A DNA stretch of 64,000 bases from Euglena gracilis (GCA_039621445.1 CP154954.1:73933653-73997652); one strand, 5' to 3'. Shown: positions 24,278-35,129, numbered from the stretch's first letter. Translations and numbers: made by a program. Notes: generated by a model from the letters alone, not told the origin.

Positions 24278-24640
24278 GTGTACGTCCAACCTTTCCTCGC
24301 TTTCGCCCTTTGGTGCGCAAAAGTTAAAATTTGGAGTGACAGAAAAAAAAGGTAAATAAAATATAAAAGGTGAAAGCCCTTTTGCCCAATTAAGAGGCAG
24401 AGCACAAGGCATGGGAGAAGCCCTATGGGCTACTACAACGCAAAGTGCCAAGTTACTTGGCTCTCCTTTCAGGACTTCAAATGAAAGCAAATCAAACTTG
24501 AAATTCAAGTAAGACAAAGTGAAAGAACAAAAAAGAAAATACCACCTGTGGAGAGGAGAACCAGAATAAGGATTAGTATTCCTAATTCAGGCCGTTGGCC
24601 ATCTTTAGGAATACAGTACCATGGCCTTAGGGCTGCCTGG
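24278..24640 (-). repeat. 3'-terminal block of the chromovirus/ORFA element
   Basis: In gene orientation this follows ORFA. It contains CCTAAAGATGGCCAACGG, a pyrimidine-rich CTCTCCACAGGTGGTATT, GCCTTGTGCTCTGCC, AATTGGGCAAAAGGGC and TTTGCGCACCAAAGGGCG. The same order of words closes the plus-strand ORFA/ORFB locus (61700-61935), and an inverted near-copy lies at 55436-55761. It is therefore the shared 3' end of the family, possibly an LTR or a 3' untranslated region. No matching copy was found at the other side of this element, so LTR identity is unproven. Confidence 0.65.
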
Positions 24641-27600
24641 TACATCAGGAGATTCAGATTCGGAGCTGACATCTCCTTCAGGAGGAAGGGGTGTTCTGGA
24701 GCCCATTGGGGCTGGTGTGGTGGAAGAGCTGGATGCTGCGGTTCATCAGCACATATTTCTTCCAAGCCTTCCATGCGGTCTTCACCGCTCTCTCCACCGT
24801 TCTCTTCACTGCCCTCCACCGCTTCTGATGAAGCAGCAGGGTCTGCTGGCTGTTCCGCTATAGCGGTAGGCACAGTGACTATTTGCGCAGTCGCGCTGGC
24901 GGGTACCGCAATAGCGGGATGGGGAGAGGAGGTGGCGACAGAAGATTGACTCCCCTGAAGTCCCTTAGGGTTCTGCTGTAGCCAATAGGCTTGAACCCAT
25001 GTAACGCCGACCAAAGACTGGTGGCGGTGTCTCACAAGGAATTCCCTGGGAAACTGGCATTGCCGGTTGCGGCTTGCTTGTGACTGATGTTGCCGGTTGC
25101 GACTGGGTTGCGGATTCCGATGGCGGAACTTCCGGAGCCTGTTGCGGCTTTTGGCGGCCTTTGGCACCTGTCGTTTTCGTAAGCGGAAAAGATCCCATGG
25201 TTTCCTTTCTTCTTCAACCATCCTGTGGTTGAAGCGCAGGAGAGGTAGGGCCATGCCTAGCTCGTTCCCTCTGCCGCCTTGGAAAAACGGCTGGAACAGC
25301 GCTCTTTCGAGCGTATCGCCGAATCGGCGTTTGCCATAATCGTCAATGCTTTCCTTCTCGAACCCGTGTCTGATGGGGACATAGTCCGGAGTAATTTCCC
25401 TATCGGGATCGAGGTAATAATATATCTCAATGATCTGGCAGGTCCAAGCCCTTAACCAGAATTGCTGCAAATACAGCAGGAGTTGACGGTGATTGCGTCG
25501 CCCATTCGAGCTTTGGTGAACATCCTTTGGACTTGGGCAAAGGTGCAGGAGCATGATGCGCTTTGGCGCTGCCTGCGGGACATTGGCCTGTTGGCCTTCC
25601 TCGTCGTGGCCTTCGGCCTGTGGTTGAGTAATGCGTACTCCGAATCCTCAGAAGTCTGCTCCAAACTTTTCGTAGCAGTGAGAACATCGGACGATATATG
25701 TCTGGGGGAAGCGGAGATCAATATCGACCACTTCAAAGTGATAGGCATATTGCCAGTGGTAAAAGGCTTGCAGATTGCTGCACAAAACGTTTCCCGCCAA
25801 TTTGGCGATATTTTCAGGTAGTGAGTAGAACTCCCACTCCAGACCTTTTGGGCCTACACTGCGAATGCAGTCGAATAACTGCCGTTGCAGGTCTTTACCT
25901 GTATTGTATCGGTTTTCCCGACCACAATCCAGGTAAGGATAGCCACAGGAGTTCAGGAATCTGCCGAAATTTTGGGTGGGTATCCCGCCCAGAACCAAGC
26001 ATGCCAGAATCCTGGCAGATTGTCCAATGTCGGACCGAGGATGGGATTGCCCTCAAAGGCATATAAAGTTCCATCATGGTGGAAATCACGATTTCGCTCC
26101 GTATAGAGCTGTCTGGTCACAGTCACGACAGGGGAGGCGACCAGGATTGGAAGGTTAAGTTCACTTTAGAACTTCCGCACGGCCTCGAATGCGAGGTCAT
26201 GAATGCTCTGGATGTGCTCGAATAGAGCTTCCGTATCGTCCTCATAGACGTTCCGGTATTGGCCTTTCTGGCCTTTGCCTTGGCCTTTTTCCCCTGCAGT
26301 AGGTGCTCGTTTGGGAGCACTTTTAGATTTACCCTTTCCTCGATCAAGCTTCCCATCGGGCAAGCTTCTCTTCCCTAGCTTGTTTCCAAGCATGAGGACA
26401 GAGATTGGACGCAAAACGAGGGCCCAAAAATGCAGGATTCATATCGCTTGTTCGTCCAAGAAATTCCTGTGGGGCATAAGCCAGTTTGGGTGCTGGGTAT
26501 GCTGCAGGTTGATCCTGCATATCCGCCAATAGCGGTGGTTTATTGTCAGGGAGGGGTTCGCCTCTTGGCGGATCGATGTAGGTGGGGTTGCGTACACGTT
26601 CGAGGGTAATGTCGAAAATTTTCTGTACTCGTGAAAGCTCCGCAGCTTCATGCTCGATTGCTGCCCTATGGGCTCTTTGGGCCAGTTTGTCTTGCTCGAG
26701 CTGTTGCTGATTGGGTTCAGGGACAGGCAGTACCTGAGTTGCGGCCTGTTGGCCTGGAGGTACTAGTGTCTCCTGGGGTGGTGCCATTGGTGCTGTTACA
26801 GATTGGCGCTGCTTGAGGCTGTGGTTCGGTCGGCGCTGCTGCAGCTGCCGGTGCTGCTGCTTTTGCTGGCACCGGTCTGGGGGGTTGTGCCGTTGGTGCT
26901 GGCTTGGCCGGCACGGCAAACGGTACGGGCACGGGAGGGGGTGCGGCCTGTTGGCCACCCGATGACCGACGTTGCTGTGCAGGGGTAGCCTGTCTGGCTG
27001 GGGCTGGGGGTTTTGGTCTCCCCATTGGGGATGAAGATTCTGGTCTACCCCGTTTCCATAGGTCTGCTGGCCTGTATTCTGCAGACTGTGGGCCCTGGAG
27101 GTGTTCCAGGGATTGGTAGTACTGGATGGCTTGCTGAGGTGATGTGAAGCGGGGTTCTGGAAGAGCTTCATGTACGGTTGATACAATTTCTTCCACAGCC
27201 ATACGGCCTTCGGGGTCGGCTTGCTCCACATCCTCAGCCCAGGATCCAGGTTCCTGAGCCACCGGCATATCCCGTTGTACGGGTAACTGACTTACAGCTT
27301 CCAGATGGGCTGGATAAGGAAATGGCGGTAGTGCCGTTGACGGTTGCGTCGTTGGCTGATACGCATATTGCGTTGGGGGTTCCCGATATTCGGGTGGTGG
27401 TGGTCTTGGCGTACGAGGAGGGGATTGGGTATCGCGAAAAATTCGAGATGGCTGCCCCATTGGTGCTGGGATATCTCCCGCCTCGCTTTCCGCCACTGGG
27501 GGGCTATGCTCCCGCATGTATTCGGTGAATGCCTTGTGTGATGTCGGATCCGCGGCATCGGCGGTACCTGGGTACCCAGTGTACGCATGCCGACATCCGG

Positions 27601-28592
27601 GATATATTACCCAGGCATGAAGTACACTTTCCCTGTCAGCAGAGTTTGGCACCAAGCGCATCATTGTGCAATAGGCCTACGGGCCAGGCCCAAAATCTGA
27701 CGACAGTGGGTATCCCACATCACTTGTAAGGAGGGGTCTGCTCTTTCGAGTGTGCTAACGCTCAGGGCAGTTCGCAGAGTTTTCTCTGCGAGATTCCCAA
27801 ATTCTGCGGCGAATGCGTGGTATGGCACTGTTGGTGCTGGCTGGGGCGTCTCATGCGCCGCAGGGATCGCATAAGGGGATATACTACTGTTGCTGACCGC
27901 GGTCTGAGCCGCCGGCTCCCGACCGGGTTGAGCAACAGGAGGGGGCATCGCCTGTACGGCGTGTACCTGTTGCCGGAGACTATGTACGGGTTGAGATTGG
28001 GGTTGTTGAGTCATAACGTACTGCGGTGTATAAAGGATGGGATGTGAGGGACCAGGCATGGCGCAATGCGCCTGCTCCACTGGAGGTGTCTGTCCCTGCC
28101 TCACGTACTGTTGTTATTCCATTGGAACTTGGTGTACCTGTTGAGGCTGTGTCGCATATGTAGCTCCCATTGGCACAGGAGCCGCATGAGCGACGGGTGG
28201 CGGTTGCGCCTGAGAGGGGGGCGTCATTTGTGCCTGAGAGGGGGCTGACATATGTGACTGAAGCATTTGGGGGGTTGTAATTGTGCCTGAGCCATTTGAG
28301 GAGGGGGTGGCATTTGTGCCTGAGCCGCATAAGCGGCTGGAGGGGGTTGATATACCGCATATGCGGGCGCCCCTTGGGCTTGGGGAGCCGCCGCATAGGC
28401 GTGTGGGGGGTAGGGAGGTGAAACATACCGTTTTGGGGGCGGTCCTGGGCTGCGCCCTGGGTCTTGCATCGATCCGGGGACCAAAAACAAAAAAAGTAGC
28501 TTTGATGAGCTGTAGAAAAAGAAGAGAGCAATGAATTGGGGTTGGAAGAAGAACACTGAGAGGGGAGGAAAAGGCCTATAGGCCGATTTCAA
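24505..28592 (-). pseudogene. ORFA: proline-rich 3' ORF of the chromovirus, decayed
   Basis: It starts just downstream of the chromodomain ORF (M at 28469 or 28592) and runs in shifted frames. In order: a Pro/Gln/Ala-rich segment (28590-27660), a short globular stretch (HAWVIYPGCRHAYTGYPG), a second Pro/Ala-rich linker (27500-26700), a Glu/Lys-rich part (26650-26350), a GKGKSKSAPK basic linker (26330), then a globular domain with GFWHAWFWAGYP, TQNFGRFLNSCGYPYLDCG, FEVVDIDLRFPQ and a CSHC pair (26100-25650), an aromatic-rich part (25550-25100) and a Pro/Ala tail. The globular part aligns clearly with the plus-strand ORF at 55824-58118. At least four frameshifts make it a pseudogene. Function unknown; it sits where an extra (env-position) ORF would lie. 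Confidence 0.7.
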
Positions 28593-28987
28593 AAATTATT
28601 CACAGAAATGCCTATGTTATTTCTTTTATTCCACAGCTTCCAGTCCTGTTGGACGTAACCAATAAAACTGGAGGCTGGCTCCCAGGTGTCCTCCTCTTGC
28701 CCATAGCCTTTCCACCTGACCTTCCAGTGGTGGACTCCTCGATCAGTTTTATGATCTAGAATTTTGTCCACCACAAAATCATCCGTTTCGGGTAACTTGG
28801 AACGGGGATTGAAATAAAGGCACGGTAGTGCTTTGCCATTAGGCGGGGAAAGGTATGGCTTGAAATCATCCATGTGAACATCCTCGATCCTGTTGGGCAG
28901 TGCCATCCTATAGCGGCCGCTGTTACCAACGCGTTCGAGAATTTCACAGGTCCCGAGCCAGAGGGGGTCCAGCTTGGAAGCTTGCAT
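28589..28987 (-). pseudogene. Integrase C-terminus with chromodomain
   Basis: The 132 residues start with a GPY/F-like module (KLDPLWLGTCEILERVGNSG through VHMDDFKPYL, residues 5-45). A chromodomain follows (residues about 70-120: DFVVDKILDHKTDRGVHHWK, then VRWKGYGQEEDTWEPASSF), with the aromatic cage positions and the WKGY and TWEP signatures. Chromodomains at the integrase tail define chromoviruses (Ty3/gypsy) and are known to direct integration to modified histones. The upstream integrase core is in other frames, so this is the intact tail of a broken polyprotein. Confidence 0.88.
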
Positions 28988-29144
28988 ACGGATTCGGCTG
29001 TTCCGAACCCATACGCGATCACCAGCACTATAGCCGGGTGGTTTGAAATCTTGTAAAAATTTCTCTTTTGAGAATGGATATCTGTAATGCGCTTCTGAAC
29101 AGCAGTTCTGAGAGACTCTAACTCAGAGAACCATGTCTCTAAGG

Positions 29145-29800
29145 TTACGCTACTTCGAGCTGGTCTCTCTGATGGTATATCACCAATCGCTGGAGGGTCT
29201 CGCCCAAAAAAAATTTATATGGGGAGTGCGGCAAAAATAAATCCGGTAGGGTGTTTATATAAAAGAGGGACCATGGCAAAACCTGGACCCAGGCCTGGCG
29301 CGAGTCAGCCAGTGAGGGGCGGAGCATATACAACAGCCTTTACTGCTGCCTCGGCGCGGCCATTGCCCTTCGGGCGATAATGGAAAAATGCTGTTCGATT
29401 CCGAGTAAACCACATAGGGTTGTGAAAAATCGGGAAGAAGTCAAATGATCTTGATCGCTGACAATCTCATTCGGCAATCCCATTAGACAGATACCCTTCT
29501 CCATAAATATCTGCGCTAAAATTTGCGCTGTCAACCCTGCCTTTTGGCGTGGAATGGCTACTATGTTACCACTCAACCAAAAACATAATCGTAAATTTTG
29601 CCGCCTGCTCGTTTGCAAGGTTCTAATTCAAGAAAATCCATGCAGAGGGACGTAAAAATGTCAGGGGGTACGGGGAAAAAGTCAAGCGTACCAGGGGGGG
29701 GGTACCTCTTTTCGGTTTTACCGCTTGGCAAATTTGGCACCGTGGCGAAATTTGCAAGCAGCGCGAATGCAAATCTTTTTCTTTCAGGGTTGTACAACAC
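29145..29800 (-). pseudogene. Ty3/gypsy integrase catalytic core, frameshifted
   Basis: Three frames together give the rve core: SLCMDFLELEPCKRAGGKI with the first catalytic Asp (near 29640), IPRQKAGLTAQILAQIFMEK, then LPNEIVSDQDHLTSSRFF with the second Asp (near 29455). In a shifted frame, YRPKGNGRAEAAVKAV carries the catalytic Glu (near 29355), followed by the PYKFFLGETL segment (29200). The D,D-E triad is therefore still visible, but at least two frameshifts prevent translation of one protein. It continues into the GPY/F and chromodomain tail at 28987. Confidence 0.82.
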
Positions 29801-30742
29801 CCGCGACCCACCAAAGAAAGAAGTTTGGGGGCGCCAGTGTTACCTTGGTTGTTATAACACAAAAGTACTTCATCAACCAAGTCACGGGGTATACAATATT
29901 TATATCCCGCATCATCGTGGTAAACCAACCGTAAAGGGGAAAGGGAATAATTATGTACAACGTCGCCATTGCGTAGTCTGTGCACTATCGTGCTATATAC
30001 AGGGTCATGGGAATGATCCCATTCGCGAAAGAAGAGGAGGGAAGGAGATTCAGATCGCGTAACGGGACGGGGGCCAGGTGTGCGGCCTAGTTGCCTTCTC
30101 CCCGGTATAGGAGAGACTACCAACGAACGAAAAATTGATGAAATGGGAAAATACAACAAAAAATCCAACATATCGTAGGCTGCGTCATCTCGACGTTCAT
30201 ATTCATCAGACTCTTGGCTGCCATGAAAAGTGGCATCACCTTCACCCAGGTTACCGGGGTAATGCCAGGGTGCTCGACTGAGCGGGTCTGCTACTTTCTG
30301 TGTACGGCCAGGGGTATTTACAACCACTAGGTTGAATTGGGTCAAAAATTCATGCCATCGGCATCTCCGGCCTACAGAAGACATAGCTTTCTTCAGATCC
30401 TCGGTATACCATTGTTGAAGACTCTCATGGTCAGTCAACACTAGTATTTGCCAAGGAACTGGCCACCCAACTACAGAATTTTTACAAAGTAAGTACGATT
30501 GCGTACATTTCCTTCTCATGGATACTTCATTTGACTTGGCATTTGCCATCTTCACCTTGTAGCTTTCTACTGAAGATTGCTACAGGGCGTAATTCGTTAG
30601 CCGCGTTATGCTGGCTTAGAACACCGCCTACAACATAATCGCTGCTATCGACTTCTAGCACATAAGGCTTGTAGGGATCGGCAATGTCAAGTACGATATT
30701 TTCAAGAATTAGCTTTTTAATGCTCTCTAGAGCTTCAGGCAT
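29623..30742 (-). pseudogene. RNase H and integrase zinc-binding region
   Basis: The first segment (30742-30527) holds the RT thumb and start of RNase H: PYVLEVDSSDYVVGGVLSQH with the catalytic Asp in EVDSSDY and RPVAIFSRKL. The next frame (30555-29623, 310 aa) has LTDHESLQQWYTEDL, RCRWHEFLTQFNLVVVNTPG and KVADPLSRAP, which close RNase H. Near its end SPRCQICQAVKPKRG is the CxxC half of the HHCC integrase zinc finger; the His half is degenerate (NNQGNTGAPK). An in-frame stop after GEDGKCQVK and a frameshift separate the two pieces. Confidence 0.85.
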
Positions 30743-30762
30743 ATCTGCGTCCCATTTTCTTT

Positions 30763-31062
30763 TACTTTTTTGGGGTGTCCAATTTTTGAGTTACCTCGAT
30801 AGAGGCACCGCGATTTTCGCGAAATCCTTCAGGTATATCTCGTAGTATTGGGCTAATCCCAAAAATCCTTTCAAATGGGTGATGGTCTTGACGACCTCAG
30901 GTGTCCATTTCTTAATGGCCTCTGGTTTGCTAGGCGCCGCTCAGCGTTGGTCATTATTCAGAATGTGACCGTAAAGCTTTATCGTTTCGCGAAATAAGTG
31001 CGTTTTAGCTGCTTTGACAAAAAGTCTATGTTTAAGAAACGCGGCTAATACTGCGCGAACAT
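30763..31062 (-). pseudogene. RT C-terminal part (palm/thumb)
   Basis: Directly downstream of the nested element, the frame VRAVLAAFLKHRLFVKAAKT, then HLFRETIKLYGHILNND, then KPEAIKKWTPEVVKTITHLK and GFLGLAQYYEIYLKDFAKIA matches the conserved C-terminal part of Ty3/gypsy reverse transcriptases (KC, FLGH, FLGLxxYYRxFI region). In-frame stops occur after NNDQR and after PLSR. If the nested 1,883-bp element and one 4-bp duplication are ignored, this joins in frame with the N-terminal RT segment at 32946. Confidence 0.82.
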
Positions 31063-31345
31063 TGTTGTGATTCCGGGGTCCAACCCTTTTCTGAGGTCCT
31101 TTGGAATCTTTCATCACTGCAGTGCAACGTTCTTCTGTAACCTTGCAAACGCCCTCAGAGCTTGGGCTGGTCCCTTAAAAGGACCTCTCGCAGGCAAAAA
31201 TTGATCTTTTCAGTAAAATCCTTCGCCAGTTCCAGATATAATATCTCAATGTGTTGCAGGCATTTTGTACAGTGAATTAGGATTGGCCAGTCCTACCCAG
31301 AGCGCTAATATACAGAAACAAGCTGGCCGCCAGGTACAACTTACA
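31063..31345 (-). repeat. 3' LTR of nested element, copy 1
   Basis: 283 bp, TG...CA bounded, about 4-5 percent different from the 5' LTR at 32679-32945 plus a block indel of about 15 bp in the middle (AGGTCC followed by TTTTAAGGGACCAG versus AGGCCCCC). This within-element divergence is larger than the divergence between corresponding LTRs of the two genomic copies (31063-31345 versus 41584-41865). Confidence 0.85.
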
Positions 31346-31651
31346 CTCCCCCTCCCACGACAGCCACCAGGGGGTCTGTCGGAGAAACTTCAGGGCTTCA
31401 AACTTGTAAAATCAAAATAATCGTGGGGAGCATTTCGGGCAAAGAAAGCCTCACCCGTATACGTGGGAGGGGGTATCCCTTGCGAGCCACCTGTGAGCAT
31501 CAACCTTAGAGCCCAACAGTAGCATAGAAAAGGAGTCCCACACAGGTTGGAAAGTGTCTTCGGGGGGCTAAGGCGAATCCTTACTGGGCCACCTGAGAGC
31601 ATCCCATGGAGCCCTTACAGGAGCACCAACAAAGAGCCCACAAGGCACCAC

Positions 31652-32763
31652 TCACTCCTTCTTTGCCGTCTTCTTTCTTCTGCTCCTTCTTTTGGATGAA
31701 ACTGTTCTCGTCCAGGTGCCATCAAGTTCTTCAGGAGTGTAGGTTTGCCCCTCCTCAATCATCTCCTCCTCATCATTTTCTCCATCGAGAAGGTAGGCCC
31801 ATAGGCTCCATCTTGTACCTGGAACAGCACCTTGTGGAAGTTCAAAAATGGGAGTCCCAGATGCATAGTAGTACTTCTTCACAATGTGGTCCTGGAGATC
31901 TTGCCAAAATTCCTGATACCTCCAAACTGGACAAATGAGCACCACTCCGGGTTTGCCTTGCTTCAGCTTTTCAATCACCTCTGGGAGCCTTGAAAAAGGT
32001 GGATTCATCCAAAGAATCTTTCCCTTTGGCCACTTCACAGCAAATGTATCCAAATTCTTTCCCCCTGGACCCCACCATTCTTCAAACTGGCGGTTGAACT
32101 CATCAGCAAACAGTCCACCTGGGGCGTTACCTGCAACCTTAGCATGATGTCGTTCAGGAAGCTTTTCTTCACACTGTACTTCTCAGAGGTCCACTTCTCA
32201 GATCCTTGAGTTTGAGTTGTGACCACTGAAATTACCTGCCTCAGGAGCCACTCCTGATACACACAGGGGGCATCAACAGAGGACGTACTTCTGTTGAATA
32301 GCTTCAGCAAATCCCCTTCCTGGGCATTCTTTCTGAACTTTTGCAAACACTTCTTCTCACGATCTTTGCACAAATCACATTCACAACCAGCTTGAAACAT
32401 ACCATACATCTCCAGTGAAATGGACTTGGATCTTCTCAATCTTCTGGCCATGAAAACTGTCAAACATACTCCCATGAACAATTCCCCACAATGGTCAGGA
32501 TAGTCATCTGGACCTTGATCATCTGGGTTCTGGGCCAAAACTTGCACATGTCTAGTCCAGGCCCCTTTGCCATTTCCATTGACATTTCGAATGCCAGCTG
32601 GAGTGTCACGGCAGATCTGAATCTGAATGTGATCTCTGGTCACAGAAGTGTGGCTGCACTGCACACCCTCGTCCACCGTGTTGCGATTCCGCGGTCCAAC
32701 CCTTTCTGTGGTCCTTTGGAATCTTTCATCACTGCAGTGCAACTTCCTTCTGTAACCTTGCAA
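31652..32763 (-). CDS. NPPF methyltransferase-like protein of the nested LTR element, two overlapping frames
   Basis: The first frame (32763-32035, 242 aa) gives a protein of unknown fold with a Cys cluster (GCECDLCKDREKKC). The second frame (in -1 relation, 32053-31652, open upstream to about 32190) reads NAPGGLFADEFNRQFEEWWG, then LDTFAVKWPKGKILWMNPPF, SRLPEVIEKLKQGKPGVVLI, CPVWRYQEFWQDL, and a basic tail. The D-x-FA...NPPF...P-W pattern resembles the segment following RNase H in DIRS-like retroelements, described as a Dam (N6-adenine) methyltransferase-like domain; NPPF corresponds to catalytic motif IV. Whether it is enzymatic is unknown. The same frame relation is present in the second copy. 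Either a -1 frameshift joins the ORFs or both copies inherited a broken gene. Confidence 0.6.
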
Positions 32764-32945
32764 ACGCCCTCAGGGGGCCTGGACCTCTCGCAGGCCAAAA
32801 TTGATCTTTTCAGTAAAATCCTTCGCCACTTCCAGATATAATATCTCAATGTGTTGCAGGCATTTTGCACAGTGAACTAGGATTGGCCAGTCCTACCCAG
32901 AGCGCTAACATACAGAAACAAGCTGGCCGCCAGGTACAGCTTACA
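32679..32945 (-). repeat. 5' LTR of nested element, copy 1
   Basis: 267 bp, starting TGTAAGCTGTACC and ending CGGAATCGCAACA in minus orientation. It includes the perfect palindrome CACTGCAGTG. The matching LTR of the second genomic copy (43199-43465) differs at about five positions. Confidence 0.85.
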
Positions 32946-34349
32946 ACATCACGATAGTGTATGTCGAGAATATTCTCGTGTGTATTCGCTGATGGAGGGG
33001 GGGTACCAACCAAAACATATTCAATGTACACCAGCGCAAACGGTAAATCCCGTAAGACCCATTGGATCATGCGCTGAAACTTTGCTGGTCCATTCTCAAC
33101 AATCATTGGTAAAACCGTCCATTGGTAAACACTTTTGGATGTTACAAAAGCCGTATAGGCTTGTAAATCCGGATCCAGATGCATTTGGTGGAAACCATCC
33201 TCCAGGTCGAAAATTGACCACAAGCGGTTATCCGCTTGTTTTGTGATGAGGTCCTCTATTAGAGGTAACGGGAATGGGTCATCCTTAGTTTGTGAGTTTA
33301 AGTACCGTTCATCCAGTACTAGCCTCCACTTTTTCTGACCTGATGGGTCTGGGGGCTTAGGAACCACAAAAGCTTGGGAGTTACATTCACTTTTGGAAGG
33401 GATGATCCACTTCCGCTCTATGAGCATTTCAATCATTTCATTGAGAGCTATGTCTCTTTCTCCTGAACAACGGAAAAATTTCTGATACATTGGCTTTGCG
33501 CCTTCCTTAAGCTCAATCTTACAAACTCCAAAAGGTCCGCGAATAGCGGGATCTATATCGCAAGCGTAAACAGGATTTTCCAAAACACCAGAAAATTTGC
33601 GACTAATGTGCGTACAAAATTCTGCAGAATTGGGGTCCTGTCCTTCAATGACAGCGGAAACCTGTTTATGGGTCATGTCAACCATATGTGGGGGGGCAGA
33701 ACGGTGATGCCCATCGGCATTATGGTCAAACGCCGTATCGGCTCCCACATGGTCGGTATGATCCAACACACTAACATTCAGGGGTGGAGATTGAGAAACA
33801 TTGAAAGCATCAAAGAAACAAACACGGAAAATGATTTCTTGGAAAGGTGGTAATACCACTCCACGGAAATCCTCGAATAGGGGAACATCGTTTGGTAGGT
33901 CCCACCAATAAAATGTGACATAAGTCAAATTCTGAAACCATTGCGCTTCGGGATTCACAGGAACAAGTAATGCGCCTCGCGCTTGATGCTGGAAATATAT
34001 ATATAATAGTGGTGGATGCATCCGTAGGATAGTGTCTCCCCAAAACTTATCAAAAGCATTACAATGTTGCGACCAATGTCGCGGTAATCGCGAATGCGCG
34101 TTGGAAGAGAATGCATCAATTTCTAAGGTCAAAACAAAGGAATCGCCATATCGGCGATTTTTGAAAACCAACGTTTCAAAATTCGATATTGACCAAATTG
34201 AAAAGCATTCCAGGTATCCTTGGTGTACTTGGAGATCTGCTCAACATCCTGAAGGGGGGGAACACGCTGTAACACAGAACAACGGAATTGTGAATCATCC
34301 ACACACATGTCCATATGACTCGATCCAGGTGGGGCATGGGTGGGTTGGG
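32946..34349 (-). pseudogene. Chromovirus pre-RT region and RT N-terminal half, copy 1
   Basis: The 34171-32846 frame begins with about 200 residues of unknown function (HSRLPRHWSQHCNAFDKFWG, FYWWDLPNDVPLFEDF). RT follows: WRLVLDERYLNSQT (motifs 1/2), DDPFPLPLIEDLI, SIFDLEDGFHQMHLD (motif A with its Asp), TVLPMIVENGPAKFQRMIQ (motif B, changed from the usual PFGLxxAP) and ALVYIEYVLVGT (motif C). Motif C should be YxDD; here both Asp codons are replaced (E and Y), so the enzyme would be inactive. The frame is cut by the nested LTR element at 32945. No protease DT/SG motif is visible upstream. Confidence 0.85.
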
Positions 34350-35040
34350 TGGGAAACGGCCATGGATTGGACAAATATGAGCCTCGGCAAAAGCAGAAAA
34401 GATTGGATAGCTACCAGGAAAAACCAACGAATAAGAGACAAAGAAAAATCTGAGAACGAGGCCCATAGTGGCTACACGAGACACACAAGAGACGTTTATG
34501 ATGGTAGACAACCCAGCACGTTATCAAATTATCACTCAAAAGTTTGGAGCAATATTTTAGCCTTTTTGTATTGACTAAGCCAAAGTGAACACCATTGCCA
34601 GCCTCACAGTCCAATATTTAGGCAAGCTCATCAGAGCAGCAACCAAAACGCCGTACATTATCAGATGAACAATTCATGAGAGCACCTGGGAGAGGGAGTT
34701 AAATGGGGCGTCACTCCGCACCACCCACCTTCTGGCAAAAAAATTGAACAAATCCCAAACTGTCTCCCAGGACATTTCCCCGACAGAAGTGTCATCAAAA
34801 GATCTCCCAGTACATACACCAGAAGACAGCTTTTCATTGGTTTAATGCCTTTTGGGGACAAGGATGGCACACACTTCTCGAACGAGGACACCTAGTGTGG
34901 GCAACAGAAAATCAACGACCCCCGCATGGCAGGGGATCAAAGGAGCCTCCCCTTCCATGCTACAGCGAGATGAAAACAGCTGTTTTTGATAAGATTAGAT
35001 GAAGGAGAGCAACGGGCGACTGAGCCCTGGCAAGGCAGGC
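34350..35040. other. Unannotated stretch between element copy 1 and the three-copy repeat
   Basis: From 34350 the similarity to the second copy stops (GGGTTGGG is followed by TGGGAAACGG here and CATATACCC there). Only short ORFs are seen, with no recognised domain. Confidence 0.5.
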
Positions 35041-35129
35041 TGCGATAAAATCCAGACTCGGAAAACTCGTAAGCATACAATATCCATCTTGGCTGTCAAC
35101 GATGAGCCCAACCCACAATCCCTGGACCG

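Larger units (their letters stand above)
31063..32945 (-). mobile_element. Nested 1,883-bp LTR element carrying only an NPPF-domain gene, copy 1
   Basis: In minus orientation it begins TGTAAGCTGTACCTGG and ends GGAATCACAACA. It has direct terminal repeats of 267 bp (32679-32945) and 283 bp (31063-31345), TG/CA ends, an 11-nt polypurine tract (GGGAGGGGGAG, complement at 31346-31356) just before the 3' LTR, a possible primer-binding site starting TGGACGAGG 3 nt inside the 5' LTR, and a 4-bp target-site duplication (ATGT; plus-strand ACAT at 31059-31062 and 32946-32949). It interrupts the chromovirus RT gene. The internal 1.33 kb has no gag, RT, RNase H catalytic region or integrase that I can recognise, so it must be non-autonomous. 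Confidence 0.88.
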
